The translations under genes were made by a program, and so were the position numbers. Of a stretch of 64,000 nucleotides of DNA, positions 44,475 through 53,598 are shown in pieces. This DNA comes from Paenarthrobacter sp. JL.01a. Its GTDB lineage: Bacteria; Actinomycetota; Actinomycetes; Actinomycetales; Micrococcaceae. The stretch lies in the NCBI RefSeq assembly GCF_025452095.1, contig NZ_CP104877.1, forward strand, positions 2,232,001-2,296,000, in the 5' to 3' direction. Below the pieces are notes generated by a model. That model saw only the letters and a list, made by a program, of their open reading frames with translations, had not been told where the DNA came from and made no database searches. Each line of letters opens with the position of its first letter. Position 1 is the first letter of the stretch.

Positions 44475-45371
44475 GTGCAGCTCTTGAACCAGCAGCGAAC
44501 AGGTAACACCCTGATTCTCGCGTTGATGATCGCTGCCGTAGCGGTTGCGTGCAGCGGACCCAAGGCCGCGCCACCACCGCCACCCGCCGAGAATCTTCCA
44601 GTGATTGACCGAAGCGTCGCTGCTGGCGTCAAGGCCTCCTTGAACGATGTCACCGGGGAAGTAGTACTGCCCATGAGCAGTTATTGGTACTCGGATCGAG
44701 AGAACGTCTTGGTGAATTCAGCCGTGGCCTACCTCATCGAGGATTGCGTACGGGCGTCCGGCCACATCATGGTTGCCTGGGGCGGTAACGGCAGAGCCCT
44801 CCAGGATTTTAGCTACGGACAATGGTCGCGGCCCCTGGCTGCTCGGAACGGAAACGTCCCCGAAACGCGTGTTGTCCAAGGCATCCGTGAGAAGAAAGTC
44901 ACCGAAGTCAGTCCGACCGATGAGCAAGCATATGAGAAATGTTCAAGCTCCGTTGGTCGGGCTGGATTTCCGGAACTCCTTGCCGGGCTTGCAGGTGACG
45001 CGGGCCTTTCGAATCGCATGGTGCAGACGGCAGCAGCGCTTACGGAACGCGATCCCGAATATCTGAGCTACCGGAAGGCCTGGGAAACCTGCATCACCAC
45101 CAAAGGTTTAAAACTTGCTGCGGAAGACTCCTGGACTGTCAAAACCTCAGATTCCAAGGAGGACGAGATCCGAACAGTTTTACTGGACCTCGGGTGCAAG
45201 GACTCCAGCGGCGGGGCACAGCTTCCGTATGACATCCTCGCCCAGTACGAGGCCGCGCAAATGAAAGACCATCAGGCCGAGCTCAATCAAGTCGCTAGCG
45301 AGAAAGCTGCGTCCGTCGAACGGGCCAAGCAGGTGCTGAGGGACCACGGCGTGGCCGATGCCAAGCTCTGA
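44475..45371 (+). CDS. Hypothetical lipoprotein of the accessory locus
   Basis: 298 residues if started at the GTG at 44475, just after the I36 stop; a TTG at 44463 would add four. The N-terminus is a lipoprotein signal: hydrophobic LILALMIAAVAVACSG with the lipobox Cys near residue 26. After a Pro-rich linker (PPPPPAENLP) the mature part has Cys residues at DCVRASG, YEKCSSS, WETCITTKG and DLGCKDSSG, suggesting disulfides. The last about 45 residues are helical and charged. No known domain is recognised. Its end overlaps the next gene by 14 bp. Weak codon bias and, by eye, lower G+C than its neighbours. Confidence 0.72.
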   Translation: MQLLNQQRTGNTLILALMIAAVAVACSGPKAAPPPPPAENLPVIDRSVAAGVKASLNDVTGEVVLPMSSYWYSDRENVLVNSAVAYLIEDCVRASGHIMVAWGGNGRALQDFSYGQWSRPLAARNGNVPETRVVQGIREKKVTEVSPTDEQAYEKCSSSVGRAGFPELLAGLAGDAGLSNRMVQTAAALTERDPEYLSYRKAWETCITTKGLKLAAEDSWTVKTSDSKEDEIRTVLLDLGCKDSSGGAQLPYDILAQYEAAQMKDHQAELNQVASEKAASVERAKQVLRDHGVADAKL

Positions 45372-46524
45372 AACCATGCAGAACTCTGAAACCCAGCTCA
45401 ACTCCGCAATGCGGCGCATTCCGCGATGGTGGCTCCTCCCGTGCGTATTGGTGCTGGTAGTGGGCGGGCTGGGGGCCGCCTACTGGGCAGGTACCAGCGC
45501 GGCGGAGAGTGCTGAGTCACCTCATGCCTCCCAGCAAACGGTTCCTGTATCCGCCACTGTGGAGAGGCGCGCCGTCGTAAAGCAGGTCGTCTTGTCCGGC
45601 AAGGTCGTCCCTGGGACGCAGTCAGCCATCAAGGCTGCCGCCTCCAGCGGAATTGCCCGCCTGGTGGTGACGTCGGCTGCCAAGTCACCTGGCGACGAGC
45701 TCGTACCGGGGCAACTTGTGGCCGTCGTCTCCGGCCGCCCTCTCCTTGTCATGCCGTCCGCCGTCCCGCTCTACCGGGACATTTCACCGGGTCAGACCGG
45801 GCCTGACGTCGAAGGTCTTCAGGAGGCGCTCACCAATTTTGGATTTCCTGTACCCGCCAGCGGTGTATTCGACCACGGAACCCAGCTGGCACTCTCCAAC
45901 TGGTACCTGGCTACTGGCTCAAGGGCGCCCACGGAGGTGTCGGCCAATAATCACGGCGACGATACCAACACCTCGGCTGTCATCTTCCGCTGGCAGGAAT
46001 TCGTCCAGATTCCGGGCGATGTTGGAAAGATCGCAAACATAGCACAACCGGGAACTGTCCTCGGGGAGGACGGCATCGTCGCCAACGTAATCATCGCCCC
46101 AGACACCATCGTCGCGCGTGCAGACGTGCTGCAAGCGGAGTCATTCCCCGTGGGTGCGGCTGTGACAGTCCGTGCCGGATCGGCAACCCTTGACTCAAAG
46201 GTTGCCGGAGTAAGTGCTTTCATCGCAGGAGGAAAGGACAGCAGCGACATTCCGGGAAAGGACATAACGCTGCCGCTGACGGCCGGAACTGCAGGGTTTT
46301 CGGTCGGGCAGACACTAACAGTCACTGCCATTACCGCGGCCCCTGAAGCCTTGGCGGTCCCTCTGATCGCAATCCGTCAGGAGCGAGGAAGTGCCTTCGT
46401 TGAGGTTGAGGCCGGCCCAGATGTCCGACGCGTCGATGTCTCTGTGACGGGCCAAGCCGACGGGTGGGCTGCCTTGGCAGATGTCCCGTCCATTGCGGAA
46501 GGGGATCATGTCCGACTCCCATGA
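45358..46524 (+). CDS. Periplasmic adaptor-like protein with a peptidoglycan-binding domain
   Basis: 388 residues, ATG start overlapping the lipoprotein gene by 14 bp. One membrane helix (about residues 24-45; WWLLPCVLVLVVGGLGAAYW) is followed by an extracellular part. After a beta-rich region around residues 65-125 comes a PG_binding_1-type helix bundle, GQTGPDVEGLQEALTNFGF (about 142-160). The C-terminal half (YVxx-free barrel, VPLIAIRQERGSAFVEVEA) resembles HlyD/MacA membrane-fusion adaptors. Such proteins bridge the ABC exporter to the cell wall. It precedes the MacB-like gene with a 17-bp overlap, so the pair probably forms one export machine. Confidence 0.85.
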   Translation: MPSSETMQNSETQLNSAMRRIPRWWLLPCVLVLVVGGLGAAYWAGTSAAESAESPHASQQTVPVSATVERRAVVKQVVLSGKVVPGTQSAIKAAASSGIARLVVTSAAKSPGDELVPGQLVAVVSGRPLLVMPSAVPLYRDISPGQTGPDVEGLQEALTNFGFPVPASGVFDHGTQLALSNWYLATGSRAPTEVSANNHGDDTNTSAVIFRWQEFVQIPGDVGKIANIAQPGTVLGEDGIVANVIIAPDTIVARADVLQAESFPVGAAVTVRAGSATLDSKVAGVSAFIAGGKDSSDIPGKDITLPLTAGTAGFSVGQTLTVTAITAAPEALAVPLIAIRQERGSAFVEVEAGPDVRRVDVSVTGQADGWAALADVPSIAEGDHVRLP

Positions 46525-48481
46525 TCGAGCAACTGTGCCTGAACCAGCAAAGTGCGATCCGAACGGTCGGCAGGCGCTCCTAAGCCTGCGTGGGGTCACC
46601 CGTTCCTTTTCGGGAACGGAAGCGCTCAGAAGCATCGACCTGGATATCCATGCGGGGGAATTTGTAGCGATCGTGGGACTTTCAGGTTCCGGCAAGTCGA
46701 CGCTCCTCAACATCCTGGGCCTTCTGGATACGGCGACCAGCGGCACCTACCTCCTTAGCGGCGCGAATACGGCCGGATTCAACGAGGGCCAACGCGCTGA
46801 AAGCAGGGCCCGTACCTTTGGCTTTGTCTTTCAGGACTCTCATGTGGTGGGACGCGACTCAACAGCACGCAACGCGACGCTAGGTCTTCGCGCCCGGGGG
46901 ATAAAGCCGGCGCTTCAGAAATCGCTGGTCTGGCCGCAATTACATCGTTTTGGCCTCGACCATCGCGTGGGCACACCGGCGGCGATGCTCTCTGGCGGTG
47001 AACGGCAACGGCTCGCAATCGCCCGCGCTGTCGTCGGTGATCCAGACGTTATCCTCGCTGACGAGCCCACTGGAAGCCTCGACACAGCCAACGGCGCGAT
47101 TGTGCTGCAGCACTTACGCGAGCTTCACGAGGGCGGGACCACAGTCGTCATGGTTACCCATGATCCGGGCATTGCCGCCTCCGCAGACAGAGTCATCACC
47201 ATGCGGGACGGCCAGGTGATCAGCGATACGGGAGCGGCGATCCGTCAAGCGACGGCGACGGACGCACAGGTTTCCCCATCCGCGTCCGCCCTCAAGCGTC
47301 AGCGCAAAAGTGAGTTCACCGACCTCGTTGCCGAGGCACTCTCCGCCCTTACCGGACGACCCGGGAAGGCACTGCTCTTGATTCTGGCTTTTCTCATCGG
47401 CAGCGGTGGCTTGGTCGCAGCCATCGGTCTTAGCGAAAGCGCCGCCGTTAAGGTCGCGGACCGCATTGACGACGCCGCCAGCGATGAAGTCCGAGTAAAC
47501 CGCGACGGCGGATACCCATCCTGGGATGCGGTCCGATCAGACCTCGGACGAGCAAAGCAGCTCAACGGAGTCCGGGGAGGCGGAATTGTCGCCGAGCTAT
47601 CGGCTTCGGCTGTCCTCCCGTCAACCCTCCGCCCAGGTACTTTTCCTGATCAACCCGTATTTGGTGGGGCAGTCAGAGTGGCGGACTCCGGCTATCTGGC
47701 GATACAAGGCGCAATGGTTTCGTTCGGTGACCCGGCCCTGCTCGATCAATCATTTGGTGGTCCAGTGGCATTTGTCGGTCGAGGAGCAGCGCAGGATCTG
47801 GGCATCGGCACCCCTGGGCCCGGCGCCGTCGTCTGGCTCTTTGGGCAACCTGTTCCGGTGGTCGGCCTCATTACGGACCCGGGACGGGATCCCATTCTGA
47901 CCGAGGCTGTGGTGGTGGGCGTCGGATCCTATTCCGTCACAGACAGAATGGCGGCCAGCCTGGTTTTGCGCACGGACCCCGGAATGCCTGCCGCAATTGC
48001 GGAGGCAATTCCCAAGGCGCTAAACCCCACCGAAACGGGCGCCGTCAAGGTTGAGACGGTGGCTGACCTTCGCGAACTCAAGCAAGGAATCAATTCGGAT
48101 CTCGGCCGACTGGTAGCGATAGTCTCTGTCGTCCTGTTGGCCATAGCGTGCCTCAGCGCAGGCACGACGATGTACCTCGGAGTGACAGCGAGGTTCAATG
48201 AGATCGCCTTGAGGCGGGCCCTCGGTATGCGGCGCTGGCCGCTGGGCTGCATGTTTCTCCTGGAAGGGGCCATCGTCGGGGCGATCGGCGGCGCAGCAGG
48301 GGCCGCCATTGGCATGGCCGCTGTCCTTAGCTATGCGGCGAGTGAGGGCTGGGTGCCGGCCATTCCAGGGTTTGCCGCACTCTGGGGAATCGGCGCAGGC
48401 ACCCTGAGCGGCACCATGGCTGCCGCGTACCCTGCCCTCGTTGCATCCAGGGCCGACCCAGCCCAGTTGATTCGCCTCTAG
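46508..48481 (+). CDS. MacB-type ABC transporter, ATPase and permease fused
   Basis: 657 residues from the ATG at 46508, preceded by GGAAGGGG; an ATG at 46481 would give nine extra. The N-terminal ATPase shows Walker [16 protein letters not shown] (about residues 50-64), signature [15 protein letters not shown] (about 162-176) and Walker [14 protein letters not shown] single helix ([20 protein letters not shown], about 290-309) and three C-terminal helices ending ...PAQLIRL enclose an extracellular domain, the FtsX/MacB layout. MacB-type systems export peptides, toxins or lipoproteins or act mechanically at the envelope rather than transporting small solutes. Convergent with ctaA, 5 bp apart. 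Substrate unknown. Confidence 0.9.
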   Translation: MSDSHDRATVPEPAKCDPNGRQALLSLRGVTRSFSGTEALRSIDLDIHAGEFVAIVGLSGSGKSTLLNILGLLDTATSGTYLLSGANTAGFNEGQRAESRARTFGFVFQDSHVVGRDSTARNATLGLRARGIKPALQKSLVWPQLHRFGLDHRVGTPAAMLSGGERQRLAIARAVVGDPDVILADEPTGSLDTANGAIVLQHLRELHEGGTTVVMVTHDPGIAASADRVITMRDGQVISDTGAAIRQATATDAQVSPSASALKRQRKSEFTDLVAEALSALTGRPGKALLLILAFLIGSGGLVAAIGLSESAAVKVADRIDDAASDEVRVNRDGGYPSWDAVRSDLGRAKQLNGVRGGGIVAELSASAVLPSTLRPGTFPDQPVFGGAVRVADSGYLAIQGAMVSFGDPALLDQSFGGPVAFVGRGAAQDLGIGTPGPGAVVWLFGQPVPVVGLITDPGRDPILTEAVVVGVGSYSVTDRMAASLVLRTDPGMPAAIAEAIPKALNPTETGAVKVETVADLRELKQGINSDLGRLVAIVSVVLLAIACLSAGTTMYLGVTARFNEIALRRALGMRRWPLGCMFLLEGAIVGAIGGAAGAAIGMAAVLSYAASEGWVPAIPGFAALWGIGAGTLSGTMAAAYPALVASRADPAQLIRL

Positions 48482-48486
48482 TACGC

Positions 48487-49431
48487 CTACCCGACCGGAC
48501 TGTGCTTGGCCACGTCCGCCGCATTGGTAGCAGCGCTCATCAGAAGTGCAGCCCCCAGCATGTGAGCGCCCACCAGAAGTGCGGGAATCCCGTTGTAGTA
48601 CTGGGTGAAGCCAATGACTGCCTGCAGCAAGGTCACACCCAGCAAGAGGAAGGCAGCAGTGCGGAACGGACCGCTGATCCTGCGCCGTACCACCAGGAAC
48701 ACCGCGAGGAGCGTGCCGGCCGTAATGAGGTAGGCCGGGATAGCGTGGATGTGGGAGAAGAGATCCCAGTCGAGGTCGTTCCGCGGAGCATCGGCATCTC
48801 CGGCGTGCGGTCCGGCGCCTGTAACCACGACGCCGAGCATCACCGAAAGTGCTGAGAATACGGCAACCGCCATCATCACAGGACGCGTCACAGCGGGCAG
48901 TGCGGGCAGTGTCCGGTTCATGAAACGGCCGGTGCGCCCGTAAGCCCGGTTGACCAGCAGGGTTGCAAAGACCACCAGCGCCATGGAGACCAGGAAGTGC
49001 AGGCCAACAACCCAAGGGTTCAGGTTGGAGAGGACGGTGATTCCGCCGATGACGGCCTGCGCGGGGATGCTGGCAAGGAGGCCGAGGGCAAGCAGGAAGA
49101 GGTCACGGCGCTGCTTGCGGAGGTTCCACAGGTACACCAGCATTAACGCGGCGACGGCGGCCAGGGCGAACGTCAGAAGGCGGTTGCCGAACTCAATGAA
49201 ACCGTGCATTCCCATTTCGGGCGTATTCACCAGGGAATCGCTGGTGCAGCGGGGCCATGTCGGGCAACCCAGGCCCGACGCGGTGAGCCGCACTGCACCT
49301 CCTGTTACCACCAGGATGGTCTGCCCGATGAGGGACAGCAACGCCAGCCGGCGTACGGCCGCGTTGACTTCGGTGGGCAGCTTGGACGTCCATTGCTGGA
49401 CGGTTTTCGGGAGGCGCGATGCCGTGCTCAC
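48487..49431 (-). CDS. ctaA: Heme A synthase (COX15/CtaA)
   Basis: 314 residues from the GTG at 49431; the frame extends upstream but the conserved part begins here. Oxidises the heme O methyl group to heme A for aa3-type cytochrome oxidase. Eight hydrophobic helices in two four-helix repeats are seen, with paired His in MGMHGFIEFGNRLL (about residues 60-73), GLHFLVSMAL, SHIHAIPAYLI and GAHMLGAALLM. The extracellular GLGCPTWPRC contains the conserved Cys pair. Lies 34 bp after the ABC permease in the same direction; in mycobacteria the same three genes are also adjacent to sufR, so the order is old. Confidence 0.95.
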   Translation of the reverse strand: MSTASRLPKTVQQWTSKLPTEVNAAVRRLALLSLIGQTILVVTGGAVRLTASGLGCPTWPRCTSDSLVNTPEMGMHGFIEFGNRLLTFALAAVAALMLVYLWNLRKQRRDLFLLALGLLASIPAQAVIGGITVLSNLNPWVVGLHFLVSMALVVFATLLVNRAYGRTGRFMNRTLPALPAVTRPVMMAVAVFSALSVMLGVVVTGAGPHAGDADAPRNDLDWDLFSHIHAIPAYLITAGTLLAVFLVVRRRISGPFRTAAFLLLGVTLLQAVIGFTQYYNGIPALLVGAHMLGAALLMSAATNAADVAKHSPVG

Positions 49432-49465
49432 AGTTTTCTCGCTTCTTTGTTCTGCTCGGATTTGC

Positions 49466-50230
49466 TTAGTTCCACTTAAACCAGCGGATGGCTGCTGCGC
49501 CGGCCACGACAGTCCACAGCAGAAGGACAAGGACAGCGGGCAGGGATACGGCGCCAAGCAAGAACGCATCGCGCAGACCTTGGCCCAAGGCGCCCGAAGG
49601 CAGGAAATGCACAATGCCCTGCAGCAAGGCCGGGAGACGGTCGGCCGGAACAACGATTCCGCCCAGCGCACCCAGCAGGATCCAGAGCAAGTTGGTGATG
49701 GCGAGGGTGGCCTCCGGCCGAACAGTTCCGGCTACGAGCAATCCCAAGGCAGTGAAGGCTGCAGCGCCAAGGATCAGCAGGCCCAACCCGGGAAGCCAGG
49801 CTTCCGGACGGGGCTGCCATCCGAAGAATCCGGCCACCCCTCCCACAACCACCACCTGAAGGAATAGGACCACCAGCACGGCGAGGATCTTCCCGGCGAT
49901 AAGGCCGCCCCTGCCCAAAGGCGTGGTGGAAAGGAACCTAAGAACCCCATACCGCCGATCAAACCCCGTGGCGATGCCTTGTCCGGTGAACGCCGTGGAC
50001 ATTGCGCACAGAGCCAGAATGCCAGGCGTTGCAGTGTCGACGCGCGATGGACCGAGCCCGTCCAGCAGGGGAGTGACCACCAGGCCCACCAAGGCCATGA
50101 GCGGCAGGACAATGGCCAGAATCAGTTGTTCACCGTTGCGAAGCATGGTGATTGTTTCGTAACGACCCTGCTGCATGATGCGGCGCGGCAAGGATGCTGG
50201 CCCTGCATTGGGAGTCAGAAGCCCGCTCAT
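49466..50230 (-). CDS. ABC transporter permease
   Basis: 254 residues from the ATG at 50230, which overlaps the ATPase stop by 4 bp (ATGA). An ABC2-type permease with about six hydrophobic helices (for example ILAIVLPLMALVGLVVTPLL and ALVLLLLWTVV). Family members export drugs, lipids or heme-related compounds. Genomic position between a DrrA-like ATPase gene and ctaA in this and other actinobacteria hints at a role in heme or cytochrome assembly, but substrate is unknown. Confidence 0.9.
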   Translation of the reverse strand: MSGLLTPNAGPASLPRRIMQQGRYETITMLRNGEQLILAIVLPLMALVGLVVTPLLDGLGPSRVDTATPGILALCAMSTAFTGQGIATGFDRRYGVLRFLSTTPLGRGGLIAGKILAVLVVLFLQVVVVGGVAGFFGWQPRPEAWLPGLGLLILGAAAFTALGLLVAGTVRPEATLAITNLLWILLGALGGIVVPADRLPALLQGIVHFLPSGALGQGLRDAFLLGAVSLPAVLVLLLWTVVAGAAAIRWFKWN

Positions 50231-51192
50231 CGCAGATCCCTTCCGGAGATATCGAGGAAGACGTCTTCCAGGCTCCGCGCTTCGAGTCGGAGCGAGGCCG
50301 GCATAATGTTCCGTTCTGCCCACCAGGCCGTCAGGCGTGCGAGGTCGGTGGGAGTAATGGCGCCCGTGATGGAGTAGCTTCCGGAACGGGATTCGGTGAT
50401 GCGGAGCGCGCCGTCAACGACGCCGGTGAAGTCCAGTCTGGCCGGGGCATCAAAATACAGGGTCCGGTCCGACGACGCCGGGTCGGCCGAGTGGTCGTGC
50501 CTGAGGAGCTCGGCCACGGTCCCTTCGGCCACGTTATGGCCGCCATCAATGATGTAGACGTAGTCCGCCAGCCGTTCGGCGTCGTCCATCAGGTGCGTAG
50601 TCAGCACAATACCCATGCCTGCATCGCGCAGTTCGGCAATGAGGTCGAAAACCATTTGCCTTGACTGCGGATCCAGACCGGCGCTGGGCTCATCGAGGAA
50701 CAGTATCTCGGGGTTTCCCACCAGTGCCGCCGCCAACGCCAGCCGCTGTTTCTGGCCGCCCGAAAGCCGCCGTACACCGGTTCTGCTGAACTGGTTGATG
50801 CCCAGCCGTTCGACCAAGGCATCGACGTTCATGGGGTTGTTGTACATGCCGGCGACGTGCCGCAGCAGCGGGATGGGACGGGCCGACGGCGGCAGGCCAC
50901 CGTCCTGGAGCATCACACCTACCCGGGCGCGCAACTGGGCACTTGCGGTATCGGGATCCGATCCGAGGAGGGAGATCTTGCCGCCCGTCCGCTTTTGCAG
51001 GCCTTGGGCGCATTCGAGAGTGGTGGTCTTTCCGGCTCCGTTGGCACCAAGAAGGGCGGTGATCTGGCCACGCTCAGCCACCAGGGAAAGTCCACTGACC
51101 ACCCGAAGCATTTTGCCGTCGAGGGAAGCCAAGGGGCCTACGTCCTTGATGAGTCCATCTATGATGAGGACGGGAGATTCGGGTGATCGCAC
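50227..51192 (-). CDS. ABC transporter ATP-binding protein
   Basis: 321 residues from the GTG at 51192, chosen because a TAGAAT box lies 6 nt before it; a TTG one codon upstream is also in frame. Walker A LLGANGAGKTTTLECAQG (about residues 43-60), signature RLSGGQKQRLALAAALVG (about 141-158) and Walker B ILFLDEPSAGLD are intact. The DrrA-type C-terminal extension is about 90 residues. Works with the overlapping permease gene. Divergent from sufR with 101 bp between starts, so the exporter and the Suf operon share a control region. Confidence 0.93.
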   Translation of the reverse strand: MRSPESPVLIIDGLIKDVGPLASLDGKMLRVVSGLSLVAERGQITALLGANGAGKTTTLECAQGLQKRTGGKISLLGSDPDTASAQLRARVGVMLQDGGLPPSARPIPLLRHVAGMYNNPMNVDALVERLGINQFSRTGVRRLSGGQKQRLALAAALVGNPEILFLDEPSAGLDPQSRQMVFDLIAELRDAGMGIVLTTHLMDDAERLADYVYIIDGGHNVAEGTVAELLRHDHSADPASSDRTLYFDAPARLDFTGVVDGALRITESRSGSYSITGAITPTDLARLTAWWAERNIMPASLRLEARSLEDVFLDISGRDLR

Positions 51193-51204
51193 CAAAGTAT
51201 TCTA
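51193..51204 (-). promoter_or_regulatory. -10 box for the leaderless ABC ATPase transcript
   Basis: On the minus strand TAGAAT (plus-strand 51199-51204) lies 6 nt before the GTG at 51192. A short CTAC-GTGAA-GTAG inverted repeat (51202-51214) overlaps it and could be an operator. Confidence 0.5.
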
Positions 51205-51281
51205 CGTGAAGTAGTACGGTCACACTTTGCGGCGAAGCCAAGGTCAGTCTTGCCTTACTGGATGCATGAAACAAATTACGA

Positions 51282-51293
51282 CATGATTGTGTT
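51282..51293 (+). promoter_or_regulatory. -10 box for leaderless sufR
   Basis: CATGAT at 51282-51287 lies 6 nt before the GTG at 51294. It has four of six consensus positions; no ribosome site precedes the start. Confidence 0.4.
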
Positions 51294-52121
51294 GTGTATT
51301 CCATGAGCAGTCCTATATCCATGCCTCCAAAGCGGCATGCTGCAACGGCGGAGGCCTTCAGCGCCCCGTCGTTGCCGGACGCGGATGACCGCACGCGGGA
51401 CCGCGTTCTGAGCGCTGTCCTCGAGAATGGTCCGGTCAGCGCTGCCGAGCTGGGGGATCTTCTAGGGTTCACACCTGCTGCCGTCCGCAGGCACCTGGAC
51501 CACTTGGAGCGCAGTGGCGTGATCGAGGTCAAAAGGGTCGCCAAGGCCGGTTCAGGCGCCGGACGTCCTGCACGCCGCTACGTGCTCAGCTCCCAGGGGC
51601 AGTCCAAGTTGGGCGATGATTACCTGAATATCGCGAGCTCTGCCCTCAAGCGCCTGCAGGAGCTTGCAGGCGAAGACGCCGTCCGGGAGTACGCCGAAGA
51701 GCGTTTTGCGGAGATGGAACGCCGTTACGCACCTGAGGTCCAGGCGGCCGGTGATGACATCACGGCGCGTGCCATGGCGTTGTCCAAAGCCTTGAGCCGC
51801 GACCGCTTCGTAGCCTCCGCCCATTCGATCGAAGCCAAAGCTCCCTTGCCCGCGGCTTTGTCCAGTGTCCAGCTTTGCCAAGGACATTGCCCCATCCAGC
51901 AGCTCGCTGCCCAATTTCCGGTGTTCTGCGATACCGAAACCGCAGTGTTTTCCCGGCTGGTCGGCGTCGATGTCCGCCGGCTGTCCACCTTGGCGCAAGG
52001 CGGTCACGTCTGCACCACCCACATACCTACCGGGCGACCGGCTGCCACAGTGCTCCCAGGCACTGAAGCGCAGACCGGAAACCTGTCCCAGGAATCAAAC
52101 AACCAGCAAGAAAGGCCGTGA
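51294..52121 (+). CDS. sufR: SufR-type Fe-S-sensing repressor
   Basis: 275 residues with GTG at 51294 (an ATG three codons later is an alternative). ArsR-like winged helix [20 protein letters not shown] (about residues 46-65) is followed by a basic wing and a C-terminal ligand domain. Cys residues in [21 protein letters not shown] and GHVCTTH (about residues 199-243) are the expected Fe-S cluster ligands. SufR represses the suf operon when cluster-loaded. Overlaps sufB by 1 to 4 bp and shares its control region with the divergent ABC exporter, as in mycobacteria. Confidence 0.9.
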   Translation: MYSMSSPISMPPKRHAATAEAFSAPSLPDADDRTRDRVLSAVLENGPVSAAELGDLLGFTPAAVRRHLDHLERSGVIEVKRVAKAGSGAGRPARRYVLSSQGQSKLGDDYLNIASSALKRLQELAGEDAVREYAEERFAEMERRYAPEVQAAGDDITARAMALSKALSRDRFVASAHSIEAKAPLPAALSSVQLCQGHCPIQQLAAQFPVFCDTETAVFSRLVGVDVRRLSTLAQGGHVCTTHIPTGRPAATVLPGTEAQTGNLSQESNNQQERP

Positions 52122-53596
52122 TGACGGGTCAATTAGCTGAAGGAACAGCAGAGAAGGCGGTAGCTGACGGCACTGTAATCTCGGAGATTCTGGAAAAGAA
52201 TCCCGAGCTGCACGGTATCGGCAACTACGAGTACGGCTGGGCCGACAAGAACGACGTTGGCGCCAATGCCCGTCGTGGCCTCGACGAGGAGGTTGTCCGT
52301 GACATCTCCGACAAGAAGAGCGAGCCCGAATGGATGCTCGATCTGCGCCTCAAGGGTCTGAAGTACTTCGACCGCAAGCCCATGCCCACCTGGGGTGCAG
52401 ACCTCTCGGGCATCGACTTCGACAACATCAAGTACTTCGTGCGCTCCACCGAGAAGCAGGCAGCGACGTGGGAAGACCTTCCCGAGGACATCCGGAACAC
52501 CTACGAAAAGCTGGGTATCCCGGAAGCTGAGCGCAGCCGCCTGGTATCCGGTGTCGCGGCCCAGTACGAGTCCGAGGTTGTCTACCACCAGATCCGCGAA
52601 GACCTGGAGGCCCAGGGCGTAATCTTCCTGGACACCGACACCGCTTTGAAGGAACACCCGGAAATCTTCCAGGAGTACTTCGGCACCGTCATCCCCGTGG
52701 GCGATAACAAGTTTGCTTCGCTGAACACGGCCGTTTGGTCCGGTGGCTCGTTCGTGTACGTTCCCAAGGGTGTCCACGTGGATATCCCGCTGCAGGCCTA
52801 CTTCCGCATCAACACGGAAAACATGGGCCAGTTCGAGCGCACGCTGATCATCGCTGACGAAGACTCCTACGTGCACTACATCGAAGGCTGCACGGCTCCG
52901 ATCTACACCTCGGACTCGCTGCACTCCGCAGTTGTGGAAATCATCGTGAAGAAGGGCGCCCGCGTCCGCTACACCACCATCCAGAACTGGTCCAACAACG
53001 TGTACAACCTGGTCACCAAGCGCGCCATCTGCGAAGAGGGCGCCACCATGGAATGGGTCGATGGCAACATCGGTTCCAAGGTGACCATGAAGTACCCGGC
53101 TGTCTACCTCGTTGGTGAGCACGCCAAGGGCGAGACGCTGTCCATCGCGTTCGCCGGCGAAGGCCAGCACCAGGACACCGGCTCCAAGATGGTGCACATC
53201 GCACCGAACACCAAGAGCTCCATCATCTCCAAGTCGGTTGCACGTGGTGGTGGCCGTGCAGCATACCGTGGCCTGGTCCAGGTCCGCGAAGGTGCCAAGC
53301 ACTCTGCCAACACGGTCCGTTGTGACGCGCTCCTGGTGGACACCATCTCGCGTTCGGACACCTACCCGTACATCGACATCCGTGAGGACGACGTCGTACT
53401 GGGCCACGAGGCAACCGTTTCCCGCGTCAGCGAAGAACAGCTCTTCTATCTGATGTCCCGCGGCATGCCGGAGGACGAGGCAATGGCCATGATCGTGCGC
53501 GGCTTCATCGAGCCGATCGCCCGTGAACTGCCCATGGAATACGCCCTCGAGCTCAACCGCTTGATTGAACTTCAGATGGAAGGATCCGTCGGTTAA
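52121..53596 (+). CDS. sufB: Fe-S cluster assembly scaffold SufB
   Basis: 491 residues from the ATG at 52121, whose A is the last base of the sufR stop; AAGAAAGG precedes it. SufB is the main scaffold on which Fe-S clusters are built with SufC and SufD. The right-handed beta-helix core is visible, with [19 protein letters not shown] (about residues 209-227), [11 protein letters not shown] with the conserved Cys (about 249-259) and [18 protein letters not shown]. Strong codon bias suggests high expression. No intein is present, unlike M. tuberculosis SufB. Confidence 0.98.
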   Translation: MTGQLAEGTAEKAVADGTVISEILEKNPELHGIGNYEYGWADKNDVGANARRGLDEEVVRDISDKKSEPEWMLDLRLKGLKYFDRKPMPTWGADLSGIDFDNIKYFVRSTEKQAATWEDLPEDIRNTYEKLGIPEAERSRLVSGVAAQYESEVVYHQIREDLEAQGVIFLDTDTALKEHPEIFQEYFGTVIPVGDNKFASLNTAVWSGGSFVYVPKGVHVDIPLQAYFRINTENMGQFERTLIIADEDSYVHYIEGCTAPIYTSDSLHSAVVEIIVKKGARVRYTTIQNWSNNVYNLVTKRAICEEGATMEWVDGNIGSKVTMKYPAVYLVGEHAKGETLSIAFAGEGQHQDTGSKMVHIAPNTKSSIISKSVARGGGRAAYRGLVQVREGAKHSANTVRCDALLVDTISRSDTYPYIDIREDDVVLGHEATVSRVSEEQLFYLMSRGMPEDEAMAMIVRGFIEPIARELPMEYALELNRLIELQMEGSVG

Positions 53597-53598
53597 CA

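Noticed and set aside
44000..44506. 168-codon frame through the I36 gene as an intact protein
   Set aside because: Only its first half resembles a secreted protein; after about 44219 the family-like sequence is in another frame.
51196..51293. Cyanobacterial-type SufR operator (CAAC-N6-GTTG)
   Set aside because: Only loose partial matches were found between the divergent genes; not strong enough to annotate.
52121..53596. Intein in SufB, as in M. tuberculosis
   Set aside because: Length of 491 residues and uninterrupted conserved core exclude an intein.
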